Shown here piece by piece: positions 1 to 8,601 of a DNA stretch of 15,835 bases. Location of the stretch: contig NW_014012418.1 in assembly GCF_000611645.1 (NCBI RefSeq), positions 1 to 15,835 on the forward strand, in the 5' to 3' direction. Position numbers and translations under genes: made by a program. The notes beneath the pieces are model-generated. The model was not told the DNA's origin, made no database searches, and saw only the letters and a list, made by a program, of their open reading frames with translations. This stretch comes from Monoraphidium neglectum. Lineage: Eukaryota > Chlorophyta > Chlorophyceae > Sphaeropleales > Selenastraceae. Within the stretch, counting starts at the first letter, position 1, and the number at the start of each line of letters is the position of its first letter.

Positions 1-399
1 GCCCCCAGCTGTCCAGCATGTTCAAGCCGGACCACGAGGAGACCGAGTACGCGCAGGGCAAGTACATGCTGCGCGTGCTGGGCCTCCACAAGTACGAGAA
101 CAACCTCAAGAAGGGCCTGCTCACGGACAACACCATCATGCTCTGGAACGCAGAGTGAGCGCACGCCACCACAGTGCCGCTGTTGGGGTGCTCCCGCGAA
201 GAGGGGTCTTCTATGTGATTGTGACAGACAGGACGGCGACGGGGAGACTGGCCCACGGGGGCATCTCAAAAGGAGCGGAGTGTGACGTGTCTGACCCTGG
301 CTGGTTATCGGCTCCATACGTGCGCGTGGAAGGGGGGCAAAAACACACGCCAGTGCCCCGCTGCTGATCATACAACAACCTGGCATTTGTTTCCGCACA

Positions 400-442
<43 letters not shown>

Positions 443-709
443 ACGTACCCGTGCGCTGCGCGGCGCTGGTTCTTGTCCCCCACCCCTTGCTGCGCGGTGC
501 CGGTTCTTGTCCCCCACCCCTTGCCCTCCTCGCCCTATCTGCCCCGCAGGTCTCTGGCGGAGGCGCGGATACCCCCGGGCCCGCGGCTGCTCATCCTGCA
601 CCACCTCGACACCTACCGCAACCCCAGCGCCATCCTCAAGCCCGCGCTGCCCCTGCCCATGCCGCCACCGCCGGCGGCCGCCGCAGGCGCCGTCACCACC
701 CGCAAGTAA
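1..709 (+). CDS. SAM-domain protein, C-terminal part (5' end outside window)
   Basis: Two exons, 3-154 and 550-709 (stop TAA 707-709), joined across a GTGAGC...CAG intron. The donor leaves GA and the acceptor adds G, making a Glu codon and keeping frame. Without splicing, a TGA lies directly at the donor. The joined peptide contains a short SAM (sterile alpha motif) fold: LRVLGLHKYENNLKKG, then LLTDNTIMLW, then IPPGPRLLILHHLDTY. SAM domains end in this kind of 'I-P-GPR-x-x-IL' helix 5. From memory, small plant SAM proteins have very similar 'KKGLLTD...IPPGPRLLIL' sequences. SAM domains mediate protein-protein oligomerisation or RNA binding; the partner here is unknown. A Pro/Ala-rich tail of about 25 residues follows. 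The gene converges on the plastid-protein gene at 1220-3266. No plus-strand TGTAA was seen in the 3' flank. The domain call is firm; the cellular role is not known. Confidence 0.7.
396..444. repeat. (CA)n microsatellite inside the SAM-gene intron
   Basis: Nearly pure CA dinucleotide run interrupted by two CATA units. It lies in the 395-bp intron 155-549, so length changes should not alter the protein. Confidence 0.95.
457..524. repeat. 34-bp tandem duplication in the SAM-gene intron
   Basis: Two adjacent 34-nt copies, 457-490 and 491-524, differ at only two positions. Each ends in the pyrimidine run TTCTTGTCCCCCACCCCTTG. The second copy sits just upstream of the CAG acceptor at 547-549, so the duplication doubles the polypyrimidine tract of this intron. 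Confidence 0.9.
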
Positions 710-1219
710 AGGGCTGCCAGTTTTGGCGGCGGCAGCGGCGGCGTTTTCGCGTGCAGCCGAATGTGCCACGGGCCGTATTCTCGCTTCTGACTTGCTGTTC
801 CCAGAGCAGCGTTTGGTGTTTTGCCGTTTGCCGGCGGTCCTTTCATTCCCGGCCATTGGTGCCAGTCTTTCTTGGTGTTCTATGTTCAGCACTGTTCCGG
901 TGCCGTGGCGGGGCGGGTGCAAGGGTGCCCCTGTCCCGCCTGCTTGCCTGCAAAGTCACCCTGTTGCCCGGCTCTGGACCCGCACCCACCAGTCACTTTA
1001 TCTCAGCTCTCAATGTTACACAACCCCAGCTTGCTGAGTTCTTATTGACTAATGACATGACGGGGTAGAATGATGATGGGTGACGTCAAAACCAAGGGGC
1101 GGCGCACAACTGTGCGGGATGGCAGGTGCCAATCGAAACGCCCAGCCGCTCTCCGGCACAAGGCCGCCGCACGCTCGCGCCAGGGGGGGGGGGCGCTGGC
1201 CAGGCGCAAGACGGGCGGC
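710..1219. other. Convergent 3'-UTR interval
   Basis: This is the space between the SAM-gene stop (709) and the stop of the minus-strand plastid-protein gene (1222). I see no exon-like reading in either direction. It holds a minus-strand TGTAA at 1016-1020 and a run of 11 G at 1183-1193. The two 3' UTRs probably abut or overlap here. Confidence 0.6.
1016..1020 (-). terminator. TGTAA poly(A) signal for the plastid-protein gene
   Basis: TTACA on the plus strand reads TGTAA on the minus strand, the usual polyadenylation signal of green algae. It lies about 200 nt beyond the stop codon at 1220-1222. The motif match is exact; its use is inferred. Confidence 0.55.
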
Positions 1220-3266
1220 TCAGCTGTAGCTGCGCTGCGGCCGCTCCTGCACCGCTTGCCGCACGCGCTCGTCGCCCGCCTCCGGGAACACGAACGCCAC
1301 CAGGGTGGCGATGCGGGCCGCGTCAACCTCGGGGATCGGCTTTCCTTCGGGCAGGCCTGGTAATGGGGATAGGGGGATTGGCGGGAGGATGAGGTGCAGG
1401 TGACAAGCTGGGGCGGTTGAGGCACATCAAGCAAAGGGGGGCAAGGGGTGCCTAACAAGTTGTAGTGGGCACCTGGCTTCCCCGGGCTGAAGCAAACGCG
1501 CGCAGGGAGCCGGCACGAAACGCAAACAAAGCACTCCTCGTTGCCCCTCCACCGCTGCGACGCACACGCAACCAAACGAGTATCCGCGCCCGAGCGCGGC
1601 CCTGCGCACCGAGCGTGAGCGCTGCGAGGGCGTCCACCGCCACCTCGACCTGCTCCGCCAGGCGGCCCTGGGGCCGCTCCATCATGGTGTACTTCTTGAG
1701 GGCGGCCTCGCGCGCGCCCTCAAAGCGGTCCACCTCAAACTCCACGTCGTGGCTGCGGGGAGCGGGCGGGTTGTCATTGGGCAGTTACGTCGCCGGCGGA
1801 TACAAGAGCAGGGTTGGGTGTGGGGGAAGGCCATAGGGGAGAAGTGGGTGCATGGCAATGGCACGCTGCCGAGCACGAGGCGGTAGCGGCGCCACGCCCA
1901 GACTACACAGGCCGAACCCAAAGACAGGGGAGGGGAGGGGGGTGCGTCGGCGGCCACGCGCCTGCATGACGCGCCCCGCGGCGCGAGAAACCGCCGCACG
2001 CATGCGCCCACCTTACGCGCACTCTCCGCGCCCCGCTGATGACGTCCTTTGCCGGGATGGCGCCGCTGCCGAGCTGGGCCATCCACAGCACCAGCAGCAG
2101 CTGGCGGTGCACGGCAGGCTGGAGAAAAGGGCGGGGCGGGGAGGGCGGCGCGCGGCGGTGGGTGGGGCTGGTGCAGGGCGCTTGCAGGGCAGAGCTGCTG
2201 GAGCTTGACTGCAGGGCGGCGCGGCTACTACGGCCCGCGTCGCCCAGAACGCCCGCCGCTAGGCCGCGTCAGGCCATGGCTGCCGCCGAGGGGCCAACCC
2301 CAGCAGTACGTGCGCGTGACGCCCTGCACAGCGGACTCGATTGCCTGCAGTCCCTGCCACCCTTTCACCGACCCGAAGCTTGCTTGCCCGGCTGCGCTTG
2401 AGCCACTCACGCAAGCGTCAAGCACCCAAGCGATGCGAACCTCGCGCGCAGACAGCACCACGCGCACAAAGCCGTCCCCACCAACCGACACCACGGGCCC
2501 ACCTTGCCGTGCGCCTTCTCAAGAGCCTGCACGGCCTCAAAATATGCCGGGCTGGCCCTGTCGTAGACTGAGCGGCAGAACTCCGGGTATGCCTGGCAGG
2601 AGAGTGCGGCGGTGTGCATGCGGTGGGGTTGAGGGGCTGGGTCCTGCCGGAACGCATGCCCGGGCTAGCACCAGTCTTGCTGCCGTCAGCTGCTGCACTC
2701 AAACGCGCCTCGCGGCCCGCCCCACCGGTCCGGGGGGGGGGGGGGGGTGCACAACCCCCCCCATTTTTGCGGCGCTCACGAGCTCATCAAACCCGCCCTG
2801 GGGTGAGGCCAGGCGCGACAGCAGGCCGATGACGGGCAGGCCGCCCTGGATCTTCTTGGCTATCCGCTTCACAGACTCCCCAAAGTCACTGTGGGGGGAG
2901 AGTGGTGGGGTGCAGGGTGGGTGAGGGCTCGGGGCTGGGATGGGGGGGGTGAGTTTTGGGGGCAGAGTAGGGGGAAACAAGGCTATGGCGGCATGACGGT
3001 CCAGGTGGGCCCGGGGGACGCCTGCACATGAGGCACCGCCAGCTGTCGTCATGCGCTGCTTTTGGGTTGGCATTTTTGTTGAGGTCTTGAGGTTGTGAGA
3101 CTCACTTGGGGTTGGACGCCTCAGCGGCGCGCACGGTGCAGGTCCTGCTGCGCCGCGCAGCCGCTGCACCGCTGAAAGGCCTCGCGCCGACGCTGCAGCC
3201 AGTGCTGCCTCTCCCGCGTGTAACAGGTGCGTTGTAAAGCCGATTTGTGCCTGAATAGAGCATCAT
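1220..3266 (-). CDS. Plastid-targeted conserved protein, possibly PSA3-like (photosystem I assembly)
   Basis: Six exons read on the minus strand: 3106-3266, 2780-2888, 2503-2592, 2012-2118, 1610-1752 and 1220-1356. They total 747 nt (248 aa), and every junction is GT-AG with matching phase. The start is ATG 3264-3266, with an in-frame TAA five codons upstream and a second ATG next to it. Residues 1-48 look like a chloroplast transit peptide: rich in Ser, Ala and Arg, no Asp or Glu before residue 49, and a V-R-A-A cleavage-type site at 45-48. The mature part is soluble and mostly helical. It has a GGLPVIGLLSRL segment near residue 70, then CRSVYDRASPAYFEAV, and a VSHDVEFEVDRFEGAR segment. The layout (transit peptide, 'LPVVGL'-type motif, helical body with a 'DxEFE' segment) recalls the land-plant photosystem I assembly factor PSA3. 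That match is from memory, not alignment. The plastid location is much safer than the name. Confidence 0.68.
2732..2747. repeat. G16 homopolymer in intron 2 of the plastid-protein gene
   Basis: Sixteen consecutive G on the plus strand lie within the intron 2593-2779, followed after seven bases by C8 (2755-2762). The pre-mRNA (minus strand) would carry C16 preceded by G8, able to fold back on itself. Its true length may be misread in sequencing. Confidence 0.9.
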
Positions 3267-4264
3267 GATGGCGTCTTATGCTGGAGACTTGGCCTCGAAG
3301 TTTTGTCTGTAGTTTTCGGATGCTTGAGCGGTTGCCGAGCAACGAAATACAATCTATGTAAGCAGTTTCATTGTTTGAAAGGTCACTGCAGGCTGTCTGC
3401 GTGCTGGTCACGCGTGGCGAAAGGAGATCTTGCGGACGTCTAGCTCGTTGCCATGCGAGATCTGTGTCCCACAAGCTAGCTGTTGTCAACTCGGAGATTA
3501 CACTGCAAGCACTAGCAGCGAAAGGATGAACTGCAACCCAACTGCATCACATCGGTCAAACAGACCTCTGACCAGCCGCCCGGCCTGTAGGGCAAAGCAT
3601 GGCGTAAAATCCTCACATGGGTGGCAAACCCTGCCGCCGCAAGCACAAAAACAGCACGCCAGGCACCCGGGCACGAGCCCTGGATGGTGTAAGCTTGTGA
3701 AAGGGCACCCCACCTGTGTCTTGGCAAGCCTGCTCGGCGTTGTGCGGCCGCGTCACGCGGGTCGGCTAGGATGACAATGAAACACATCACATGTGCACTG
3801 AAGACGCCGGCCACAACAACGCCCTCGAAGCGCACTACAGACAAGGGAGCGTGCCCGATGGACAGGGGAGCGTAGCCCCAGCGAAGAACCGGCAAGTTGA
3901 GCCTGGGTGGTGGACGGGGCGCAGCAGAGGTGGATGCTGCGCATCTGACAAAGCAGGGACTCGACTGGACTTTTGGGAAGTGTAGGATGCATGCTGGCGG
4001 GTACAAACATGGGGGGACGAGGCCACGAACAATCCTGAACAATCCTGATCACCACCTGGCCTGCCGCCAAGGGCATCAAGGCAGACAAACGCGACATCCG
4101 CACGTACGCACGAGGCCGCGTGCGCCGCGCGCTGCGCCTCCGGAATCTCATGGCGCGGGGGCGCGGCATGTGGGCCCCGAGGCGCAGCGGACCTTAATAG
4201 TCAAAGGTACGCCCAGGGTCGATACCAAAACACAGATTGGCAACGGACATGTGCAAAGGGCGCT
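3267..4264. other. About 1 kb without a supported gene (5' flank of plastid gene, 3' UTR of tafazzin)
   Basis: GC content is lower than in the exons, especially at 3270-3520. Open frames here are short and have mixed codon use. The part next to 3266 must hold the promoter of the plastid-protein gene. The part next to 4265 is probably tafazzin 3' UTR, with a minus-strand TGTAA at 3498-3502. A 10-bp tandem repeat (AACAATCCTG, 4028-4037 and 4038-4047) is present. A GC-rich Arg-rich open segment at 4048-4197 is treated under findings. Confidence 0.55.
3498..3502 (-). terminator. Candidate TGTAA poly(A) signal for tafazzin
   Basis: This is the only minus-strand TGTAA I found between the tafazzin stop (4265) and the next gene's start (3266). 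It implies a 3' UTR of about 760 nt, long but not abnormal for green algae. Its use is inferred. Confidence 0.35.
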
Positions 4265-6501
4265 TCAAGCTGGGTAGGCGTGCAGCGCGTTTGCCGACGC
4301 CCACGACGACCACATGCTGCTGCCGCCCCCGCCGCCGCTGCCACAGCCGCCACCGCTGCTTGCAACGTAGCCGCCGCCGCTGCCGCCGCCTGCCCACCGA
4401 CCTGCGACTGGCCCCCCATCCCCCGCCCACGGCAGCGCCACCGGCGCGCCCGCCACGCGCTCGAGCGCCGCCGCTGCCACGCCGCGCACTGCGAAGTCGC
4501 GGTGCAGCGCCTTGAACTCGAGCCGCTCGCCCACGCTCGTCACCCACCGCGCCGCGCCGCCCGCGCGCCAGCCCCTGAGTCCCGCCCTGTTGGCGTGCGC
4601 GTCGCGAGGGTCGTACAGGTCCAGCCCCGACGCGCCCGCCTGCTCTCGCGCGAGGTCAGCCAGCGCGCCGTCCCCCAGCGGCGCGCCGTCGAGCCGCGCG
4701 CGCAGCGACTGCAGCGCGAGCCCGACGCGCGCCGCGATGCGCTTGTACAGCTCGTCGTCGGGCCAGGCCTCGCGGGACGCTGACGTCAGCAGGTCCTGCA
4801 CCTCTATGGGCTCCCCCACCAGCACCCTGACCTCCTTGCCCGCACGCGGCAGCAGCGCGCCGCGCGGCATGAGCTCCTGCATGCCAGAGTGCACAAACGG
4901 CACGACCAGCGGCGCGCGCGGCGGCGCGGCGGCGCCGTCGCCGCCCGTGCTGCAGGCGGCGACGAGGCGGCCGACGCCCTTGCGGGCGGGACCGATCTTC
5001 GCGCCGTCGCGGCTGCGCGTGCCCTCAGGGAAGATGTGCACCCAGTCGCCCGCGCGCAGGCGCGCCTCCGCTGCCGCGAGGCCCGGCTGGAACATGCCCG
5101 CGCCCCGCTCCACAGGCAGCACCTTCGCCGCGCGGAAGAAGGGCACCAGCGCTTCGCGGTGGAAGCAGCGGTCACTGGCGCACAGCGTCCACCTGGGGAG
5201 GGGGCGGCGTGATGGCGCGGGGTTGGGGTCGCCAGCACGGGCCAAACGTCTATGTGTGAGGCCTCGCAACTTGCAATGTTGCTCAAATGAAGACAGCATG
5301 CGCTGTCTACGCAGCACACCACACCAGACGTAACGCCCGCACGCGGTGTTCCCGCCACGCCTTGCTGCGCCCCGCCCCTGCCCCCGCCCCCTGCAGCTGC
5401 GTGCCCCACCTGAGCTTCTCCGGGCTCGCAAACACCTCTGGCGGCAGGAGGGCCGCCACCACCAGGGGGTCGTCAATGGACGCCACGTGGTTGCTCACGG
5501 TGATGAGGGGCCGCCCGGGCTCGCGGGCCAGCGCCGCAGCCAAGTGTTCCGCACCCTGCGGGGCAGGATGGCGCAGGAGGGCCCGCGTCAGGGGGTGGTG
5601 TAAGCCGTGTGCACCACGAAACAGCAGCGCGGGGTTGGACCACCCAGAATGCGTGCGGACCGCCAGTGCAGCGCCATGTTGTCACATAGGGGCCCCTTTG
5701 CCCGGCCCCATGCCGCGGCGCATCCATGTATCCAACATGGCGTAGCAACCAGCAGATGGCGCCGCACCTGCACAGTGGTAGTGTTGAGCTGTGTCATCCA
5801 TGCGCGACCAAAGTGGGCCAGGGCGTACATGATGCCCGCCTGTCGTGAATCGGCGGGAGCGAGAGCAGGCGCCAGGGGGCACATGCGCTTGCGTGCAACA
5901 CGCGCTGGCGTGCATTGCAGGTGACTGTCCCCCCGGAAGCAACAACACTGCAACCTGTGCCACTGTGCGGCCCTGCGCATGGCCCCGCAGCAAAACAGCA
6001 AAACCACCCGCCAGCGGCTGCGCACGCCCAAAGGCCCCAGCCGCCGCCCGTGAGACGCACCCTGGCCCAGCCGTCTGTGCCGTAGAGATGCTTCAGCTGC
6101 TGCTCGTCCACCTCAGCAGCTGCCACCACTGCGCCACCATCGACCCCGTGTGCTGACCGCGCCTCCATCCGCTGCTGCTCCTGCTGCCCTGCTGGTGCTC
6201 CCGCCTCCTCCAAGCGGCGCCCCATGGCGGCGCATGCCTCGCGCAGCCGCTCCTTGGCGCGCTCCTTCCCTGCCGCCCACACCGCACGTGGGTCGCCGGA
6301 GACCACCAGCTGCTGCAGCCGCGCAAACGCACGGTGCGCGTCCGGCTGCACGCTCCATGCGGCAGCGGCGGCAGCACCACGGGCGGCGCTGGCGGACTGC
6401 AGCTGGTCGGCCTGCGCCAGGTAGGCCGAGTCGTCCTTCAACGTGCGCAGGACCTCCTTAAAGAACCCCTTGAGCAGCGCAGTCTTGGGGCCGGTCGGCA
6501 T
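4265..6501 (-). CDS. Tafazzin-type lysophospholipid acyltransferase
   Basis: Four exons on the minus strand: 6061-6501, 5768-5839, 5410-5555 and 4265-5192, totalling 528 aa. Donors are GTGCGT, GTGCGG and GTGGGG, and phases match throughout. The start is ATG 6499-6501 (MPTGPKTALL). The acyltransferase core spans about residues 150-360. Motif I, SNHVASIDDP, gives the catalytic H-x4-D (His194, Asp199). LRWTLCASDRCF is the tafazzin-type block across the exon 3/4 junction. FPEGTR at 274-279 is the substrate-binding motif, and VVPFVHSGMQELMPRG is a downstream conserved block. Tafazzins transfer acyl chains between phospholipids and lysophospholipids, chiefly remodelling mitochondrial cardiolipin. 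A plant relative acylates lysophosphatidylethanolamine or PE instead, so the substrate cannot be fixed from sequence. At 528 aa it is longer than most tafazzins (about 260-450). It carries a 147-residue Ala-rich helical N-terminal part that I do not recognise and a Gly/Ser-rich C-terminal tail. It diverges from the uL30 gene. Confidence 0.87.
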
Positions 6502-7024
6502 GGCTCAGGGCGGCCCTGCCCGTCAAGGCCGCGCGTGGGGCATGCGTCGACGCCAGGTGTTTCTCAGGCGCAGGCGGAGCACGACACTGAGTGAGGACGG
6601 GTTCAGGGCGTCGGCTCGTGTCTCAGGTAATGTGAAAGCCTTAAGGTGATGGATGCGCCCGCTTCAGGATGGAAGCCACGATGGACGGAGAAGCAAGCGT
6701 CGTGGGCCTCCACTGTTTTGTAGATAGCTACTCCGACCAATGTTTAAGTCGTTGGGAATTAGACTGTTCAGTTGAGCCGGAGCTGTGTGGTACCGGTAAG
6801 TAGGGGACGCAATGGACAAGGAGCAGATCACTTGTAGTCGGAAAATCACCTGGCTTGATAGCGCATCTGCAAAACCGAAAGACTTTCCCGTCTCCTTTGC
6901 TTCCACAAGCTCAGCGCTCTCTGTTCGTGATCTGGTGTGGGCCTCACCTCCAAGCAGCAGGTTGCTTCTCAGGTCGGCACTTGGGAAGAATACCTCTAGC
7001 CAGGGCCGCAGCCTTGTGACGAAC
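6502..7024. promoter_or_regulatory. Shared upstream interval of divergent tafazzin and uL30 genes
   Basis: These 523 bp separate the tafazzin ATG (6501, minus) from the preferred uL30 ATG (7025, plus), so promoters for both genes must lie here or in the 5' UTRs. The segment from about 6690 to 7000 is clearly less GC-rich than the flanking exons. No TATA box or other element is clear enough to call. An in-frame upstream ATG for uL30 lies at 6812. Confidence 0.5.
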
Positions 7025-7799
7025 ATGTCAGCCGCACAGGAGGCCGTGCGGACGTTTTTCGTGACGCTCCGCCGCAGCCCGATTGGCGCGCCGTGGTTTC
7101 ACAAGCGCATACTGACAAGCCTGGGCCTCAAGCGGCGGCACGACTGCGTGGAGCGCGTCAATACTGCTGTCACACGGGGACAGCTGCAAAAGGTGAGCCT
7201 GCATTTGCGCGCAATGCAACGCAGCCCACAGGAAGTTCCAGCAGCTGCAACGGCTGCAGGAAGCAAGGAACAGCAGCAGCGCCGCCTCAAACGATTGCTG
7301 TTGGTTGTGAAAACGGCAGTGCTCAAGCGCTCTGACTACGTCCCGTCTCGGCTGTGGTAAGCTTGTTCAGCAGCGCACCACCTCTGCAATTTGCGACATT
7401 GTGCGCAAGCTCTCGTCGTTGAACGCAGTGCCCGAAGAAACTGCTGCCCTACTGTTCCCCACCCCGCTCCGTCCATTAATGCAGGTGGCACACCTTGTGC
7501 GAATAGAGACGGATCAGATGTTCTTCACCAGGAAAGTAAACGAGGCGGACGCTGCCAGCTTAAAACCACCGATTCGAGTGCAGCATGCGGCAGGCGCAGC
7601 AGGGCTGCCTGGCAAAGGACAGCTCGGCAGCAGCAGTGGCGGCGGCAGCAGTTTCATAAGCAGCACAGGTGGCAGCAGGCAGTTCAGCAGCAGCAGCAGC
7701 AGCAGCACCAGCGTCGGCAGCAGCAGCAGCAGCAGCAGCAGAAGCAGCAGCAGCAGCAATCCGACAAGCAGTCCTCACTTTCTCAAGAAGTGGTTTTGA
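7025..7799 (+). CDS. Ribosomal protein uL30, mitochondrial type, with serine-rich tail
   Basis: Exons 7025-7192 and 7485-7799 are joined in phase 0 by GTGAGC...GCAG, giving 160 aa. Residues 8-66 are a complete bacterial-type L30 domain. It shows VTLRRSPIG at 13-21, SLGLKRRHDCVERVNT at 32-47, TRGQLQKVAHLVRIE at 50-64, matching L30's 'R(S/A)xIG', 'LGLrr.h..V...(N/D)T', 'RG' and 'V.hLV' signatures. uL30 is a small protein of the large ribosomal subunit. A nuclear gene for a bacterial-type copy in an alga points to the mitochondrial ribosome. The start at 7025 is preferred because the domain begins within ten residues and codon use turns G/C-ending there. An in-frame ATG at 6812 would add 71 residues with mixed codon use. 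Residues 105-152 are Ser-rich, encoded by AGC repeats. TGTAA follows 42 nt after the stop. Confidence 0.85.
7684..7760 (+). repeat. AGC/CAG triplet tract encoding poly-serine in uL30
   Basis: Two near-pure AGC runs are separated by a short ACC-AGC-GTC-GGC interruption and one AGA/AGC break. Here the triplet is read as AGC (Ser). The same repeat in other frames would give Gln or Ala. Confidence 0.9.
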
Positions 7800-7840
7800 C
7801 AGATTTCCCCCTCGTGCATACGTGCCTGTCCCCTCGTTTT

Positions 7841-7845
7841 TGTAA
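7841..7845 (+). terminator. TGTAA poly(A) signal of uL30
   Basis: Exact TGTAA 42 nt after the uL30 stop. A second copy at 7884-7888 is an alternative. Confidence 0.6.
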
Positions 7846-8163
7846 CATCTGAGTGAGCAAATCACACAATCCCATGCATCACATGTAATATTTAACACAT
7901 GAGCATCGAGGCAGGGTGTGCCGGTCGCACGCCAGCCCTAAATCAGCTAGGTGTGTGCATCATGAGGGTCGCAGGTTGAGCAAGCTTGCGTCACCTTGCG
8001 GCGCGCGGTGACAGTTCGCCCGGCCGGCGGCGTTTACAATCCGGCATCTGCCAATTGCACCCGCAGAGGATTAGGAGGGTGTCAAAGACAATCAGCTCGT
8101 TGCAAGACAAATCCCACGATGCAGGTGCTGCAGGGCAAGTCCCACGAAAAGTCGAAGGGCATG

Positions 8164-8168
8164 TTACA
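8164..8168 (-). terminator. TGTAA poly(A) signal of the F-box gene
   Basis: Minus-strand TGTAA about 290 nt past the F-box gene stop (8458-8460). Another copy lies at 8034-8038. Confidence 0.5.
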
Positions 8169-8457
8169 CAGCTCAGGCCATGACACCCTGCAGACTACTC
8201 AATGGTATCATTCTAGCCGGGTGCATGCTGTCTCCATGCCGCAAAGCCCTGAGGCATCGCCAAACAAAAATGAGCCACGGTAGGCAGTACTATGAGCAAA
8301 GCATCGATGCCACTCGACCTAATCTACACCTCAGGGTGCATGCAGCACACAGGGAGTGCTCGACAGCCACGGCAGGGAGCGCGCCCTGCACGCCTGCAAC
8401 GATCCCGCAGCTGCCACGCTCATCAGCGTCTAAATGATCGCAGGCCGGCGCGGCCCC

Positions 8458-8536
8458 TCACAGTGCACCAGTGCTGTGGTCTGAGGGTGACGCAGGCATG
8501 TCTGACAAGTCCACAACCTCCACGCCGCCTGAAAGA

Positions 8537-8601
<65 letters not shown>

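Larger units (their letters stand above)
7800..8457. other. Convergent 3' interval between uL30 and the F-box gene
   Basis: No exon-like segment is visible. Plus-strand TGTAA motifs lie at 7841-7845 and 7884-7888, and minus-strand TGTAA at 8164-8168 and 8034-8038. This is what two convergent 3' UTRs should contain, and it supports both gene ends. Confidence 0.65.

Noticed and set aside
282..1037. 251-codon plus-strand open frame covering the SAM-gene intron, exon 2 and 3' flank
   Set aside because: It reads through a CA microsatellite and a tandem duplication. The spliced SAM reading in another frame gives a recognisable domain.
2011..2016. GTAAGG donor for exon 4 of the plastid-protein gene
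   Set aside because: It looks strong but leaves phase 0, which breaks the frame with exon 5. The GTGGGC donor five bases downstream in the transcript gives the needed phase 2.
3512..4169. Minus-strand open frames of 138-176 codons between the plastid and tafazzin genes
   Set aside because: Codon use is mixed and no motifs are seen. They lie where a tafazzin 3' UTR is expected.
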